A DNA stretch of 6,395 bases from assembly GCA_036475545.1 (NCBI GenBank), contig JAZGAE010000056.1, forward strand, positions 1 through 6,395, read 5' to 3'. Of this stretch, positions 5,656-6,395 are shown in pieces. Source of the stretch: JAZGAE01 sp036475545 (GTDB taxonomy: Bacteria; Pseudomonadota; Alphaproteobacteria; DATDPM01). Below the pieces are notes generated by a model that had not been told where the DNA came from, did not search any database, and worked only from the letters and a program-made list of their open reading frames with translations. The number at the start of each line of letters is the position of its first letter. Positions within the stretch are counted from its first letter, which is position 1. A program made the position numbers and the translations under genes.

Positions 5656-6141
5656 TCAAATGACTCGGATCTTGCCCGTCATCCCGAAGCCGGCGTGGAA
5701 GGGCGCCGTGCATCGGAACTCGTAAACGCCTATCCCCACGGCAACGAAAGAGAGCTCCCTGACCGTGCCGGGGGGAACGGCGATCTCCTCGAGGTACGGC
5801 GATTCGACGGTGCCCGAAGGCCCGGTCAGCCGCTGCGCGGCAATCGCCCTGAAGAACGGCCCGGAAGCGAAGAAGTGGGTGACCGAGCCGTCGTTCGTGA
5901 TGCGAAGCCGGTAGGGCACCCCCGCCCGAAACTCGAGCGCGTCGGGCGCAAACCGATACTCCGAGAGGACGACGGTGACGGCCTCCGCCCGCGACCAGTC
6001 GACGGAGGCCACCCGGGCCGCAGCATCCGCCAGGTAGCCCGCCTTCGGATCACCGAACACATCGGACCCGCCGGCGCATCCCGCAAGCGGCGCGAGCGAC
6101 ACGGCCGCGCCGAATAGGGCAGCCCGAAACGATGGGGTCAT
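5656..6141 (-). CDS. Cupredoxin-domain lipoprotein (type 1 copper site)
   Basis: This 161-residue protein begins with a lipoprotein signal peptide: R6, a hydrophobic core (8-20), and a lipobox LAGC (19-22) with C22 as lipidation site. After a linker, residues 54-161 read as a cupredoxin beta-sandwich, including VVLSEYRFAPDALEFRAGVPYRLRITNDG (57-85). The type 1 copper ligands are all present: H89 in VTHFFAS, then C144, H149 and M154 in the Cx4Hx4M motif CTAPFHAGFGM. It is therefore probably a membrane-tethered periplasmic copper protein that carries electrons or binds copper. Partner redox enzymes are not in the window. The ATG at 6141 has a strong ribosome site, GGAGGAGG (6154-6147), five bases away. 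It converges with the yqgE-like gene. The lipobox G at -1 and A at -2 are standard; the residue after the Cys is Ala, so outer-membrane sorting would be expected by the E. coli rule. Confidence 0.93.
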   Translation of the reverse strand: MTPSFRAALFGAAVSLAPLAGCAGGSDVFGDPKAGYLADAAARVASVDWSRAEAVTVVLSEYRFAPDALEFRAGVPYRLRITNDGSVTHFFASGPFFRAIAAQRLTGPSGTVESPYLEEIAVPPGTVRELSFVAVGIGVYEFRCTAPFHAGFGMTGKIRVI

Positions 6142-6213
6142 GGCGCCCTCCTCCGCCGCCCTCGGGACCCCGCGCCGATGGCGCGCCCTGCGCCGCGTTC
6201 CGCGCGTGGCGGC

Positions 6214-6231
6214 GTGCCACTAAGTGGACAC
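6214..6231. repeat. Imperfect inverted repeat upstream of the cupredoxin gene
   Basis: GTGCCACT (6214-6221) and AGTGGACAC (6223-6231) are complementary apart from one bulged base, with a single A between them. The centre is about 80 bases upstream of the lipoprotein start, so it could be an operator for that gene. It matches no operator I recognise, and no convincing -35/-10 pair surrounds it (TTGAAC at 6250-6245 on the reverse strand has no good -10 partner). Confidence 0.35.
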
Positions 6232-6264
6232 ACTCCGCCGCGCCGTTCAACATCAATCCGGAAT

Positions 6265-6277
6265 CGGCCGCGGCCGG
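6265..6277. repeat. Second copy of CGGCCGCGGCCGG
   Basis: These 13 bases repeat 4822-4834 exactly and contain a perfect 12-bp palindrome (6265-6276). As at the first copy, the word GCTAACCA follows in the same orientation (6289-6296 here, 4853-4860 there), though the spacing differs by seven bases. It lies in a stretch with no gene, just left of the tandem array. Confidence 0.4.
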
Positions 6278-6303
6278 AGACACCGGTTGCTAACCAGGGG
6301 TCT

Positions 6304-6375
6304 GAGGAAGCGAGGAAGCGAGGAAGCGAGGAAGCGAGGAAGCGAGGAAGCGAGGAAGCGAGGAAGCGAGGAAGC
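6304..6375. repeat. Perfect tandem array, nine copies of the 8-bp unit GAGGAAGC
   Basis: Nine uninterrupted, identical 8-bp units fill 72 bases, ending 20 bases before the window edge. The left flank is GGGGTCT and the right flank is CACCCTGG. The unit contains no stop in any frame; read leftward it would encode a repeated FLASSLPR, rightward a repeated EEARKRGS. Because 8 is not a multiple of 3, gain or loss of a unit would shift a reading frame if the array is coding, or change leader length if it is not. Perfect identity of all copies indicates recent expansion by slipped replication. No gene overlapping it can be supported from the bases shown. Confidence 0.97.
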
Positions 6376-6395
6376 CACCCTGGCGCAGGCCTTGC

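Noticed and set aside
6050..6283. Reverse-strand open frame of 77 codons with a GTG start overlapping the cupredoxin start
   Set aside because: It overlaps the signal peptide region of the cupredoxin in another frame, lacks a convincing ribosome site and is Arg/Ala/Gly-rich.
6304..6375. Reading the tandem array as a CRISPR array
   Set aside because: The units are 8 bp and directly adjacent, with no spacers and no cas genes, so this is a simple microsatellite-like tandem repeat.

Overview
The window is GC-rich throughout, its codons mostly end in G or C, and it carries eight supportable protein genes with no RNA genes, CRISPR array, transposase or phage gene. The gene content (FkbM methyltransferase, a DPM1-like glycosyltransferase beside a small LAB_N membrane protein, a 'tryptophan synthase beta-like' small protein, a YqgE/AlgH protein) suggests a Gram-negative proteobacterium, most likely an alphaproteobacterium near the Rhodospirillales. 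That placement is inferred from gene families, not from a marker gene.

Left part (1-4279): an envelope glycan or glycolipid cluster around a divergent start region at 1376-1462. Leftward runs a polytopic GT39/ArnT-like glycosyltransferase whose C-terminus is cut by the window edge. Rightward run an FkbM-family SAM methyltransferase, a GT2 polyprenyl-phosphate-sugar synthase-like enzyme, a 95-residue LAB_N (lipid-A-disaccharide synthase N-terminal domain) membrane protein whose start overlaps the GT2 stop, and a SAM methyltransferase with an N-terminal four-cysteine zinc-ribbon motif. A plausible joint role is that GT2 loads a sugar on a polyprenyl phosphate at the inner face, the LAB_N protein helps anchor or move this lipid, the GT39 enzyme transfers the sugar on the periplasmic side, and the two methyltransferases modify the sugar or its precursor. 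This is inference from families and adjacency.

Middle part (4280-5549): a leftward 116-residue conserved small protein, convergent with the cluster. Its best promoter lies in a 212 bp divergent intergenic region shared with a rightward yqgE/algH-family gene. The YqgE protein carries an unusual N-terminal signal-peptide-like segment.

Right part (5550-6395): a leftward lipoprotein with a complete type 1 copper (cupredoxin) ligand set, convergent with yqgE across a GC-rich hairpin region. Beyond its start, 6142-6395 holds no gene I can support. It contains an imperfect inverted repeat, a 13-base sequence also found upstream of yqgE, and a perfect nine-copy array of the 8-bp unit GAGGAAGC close to the window edge.
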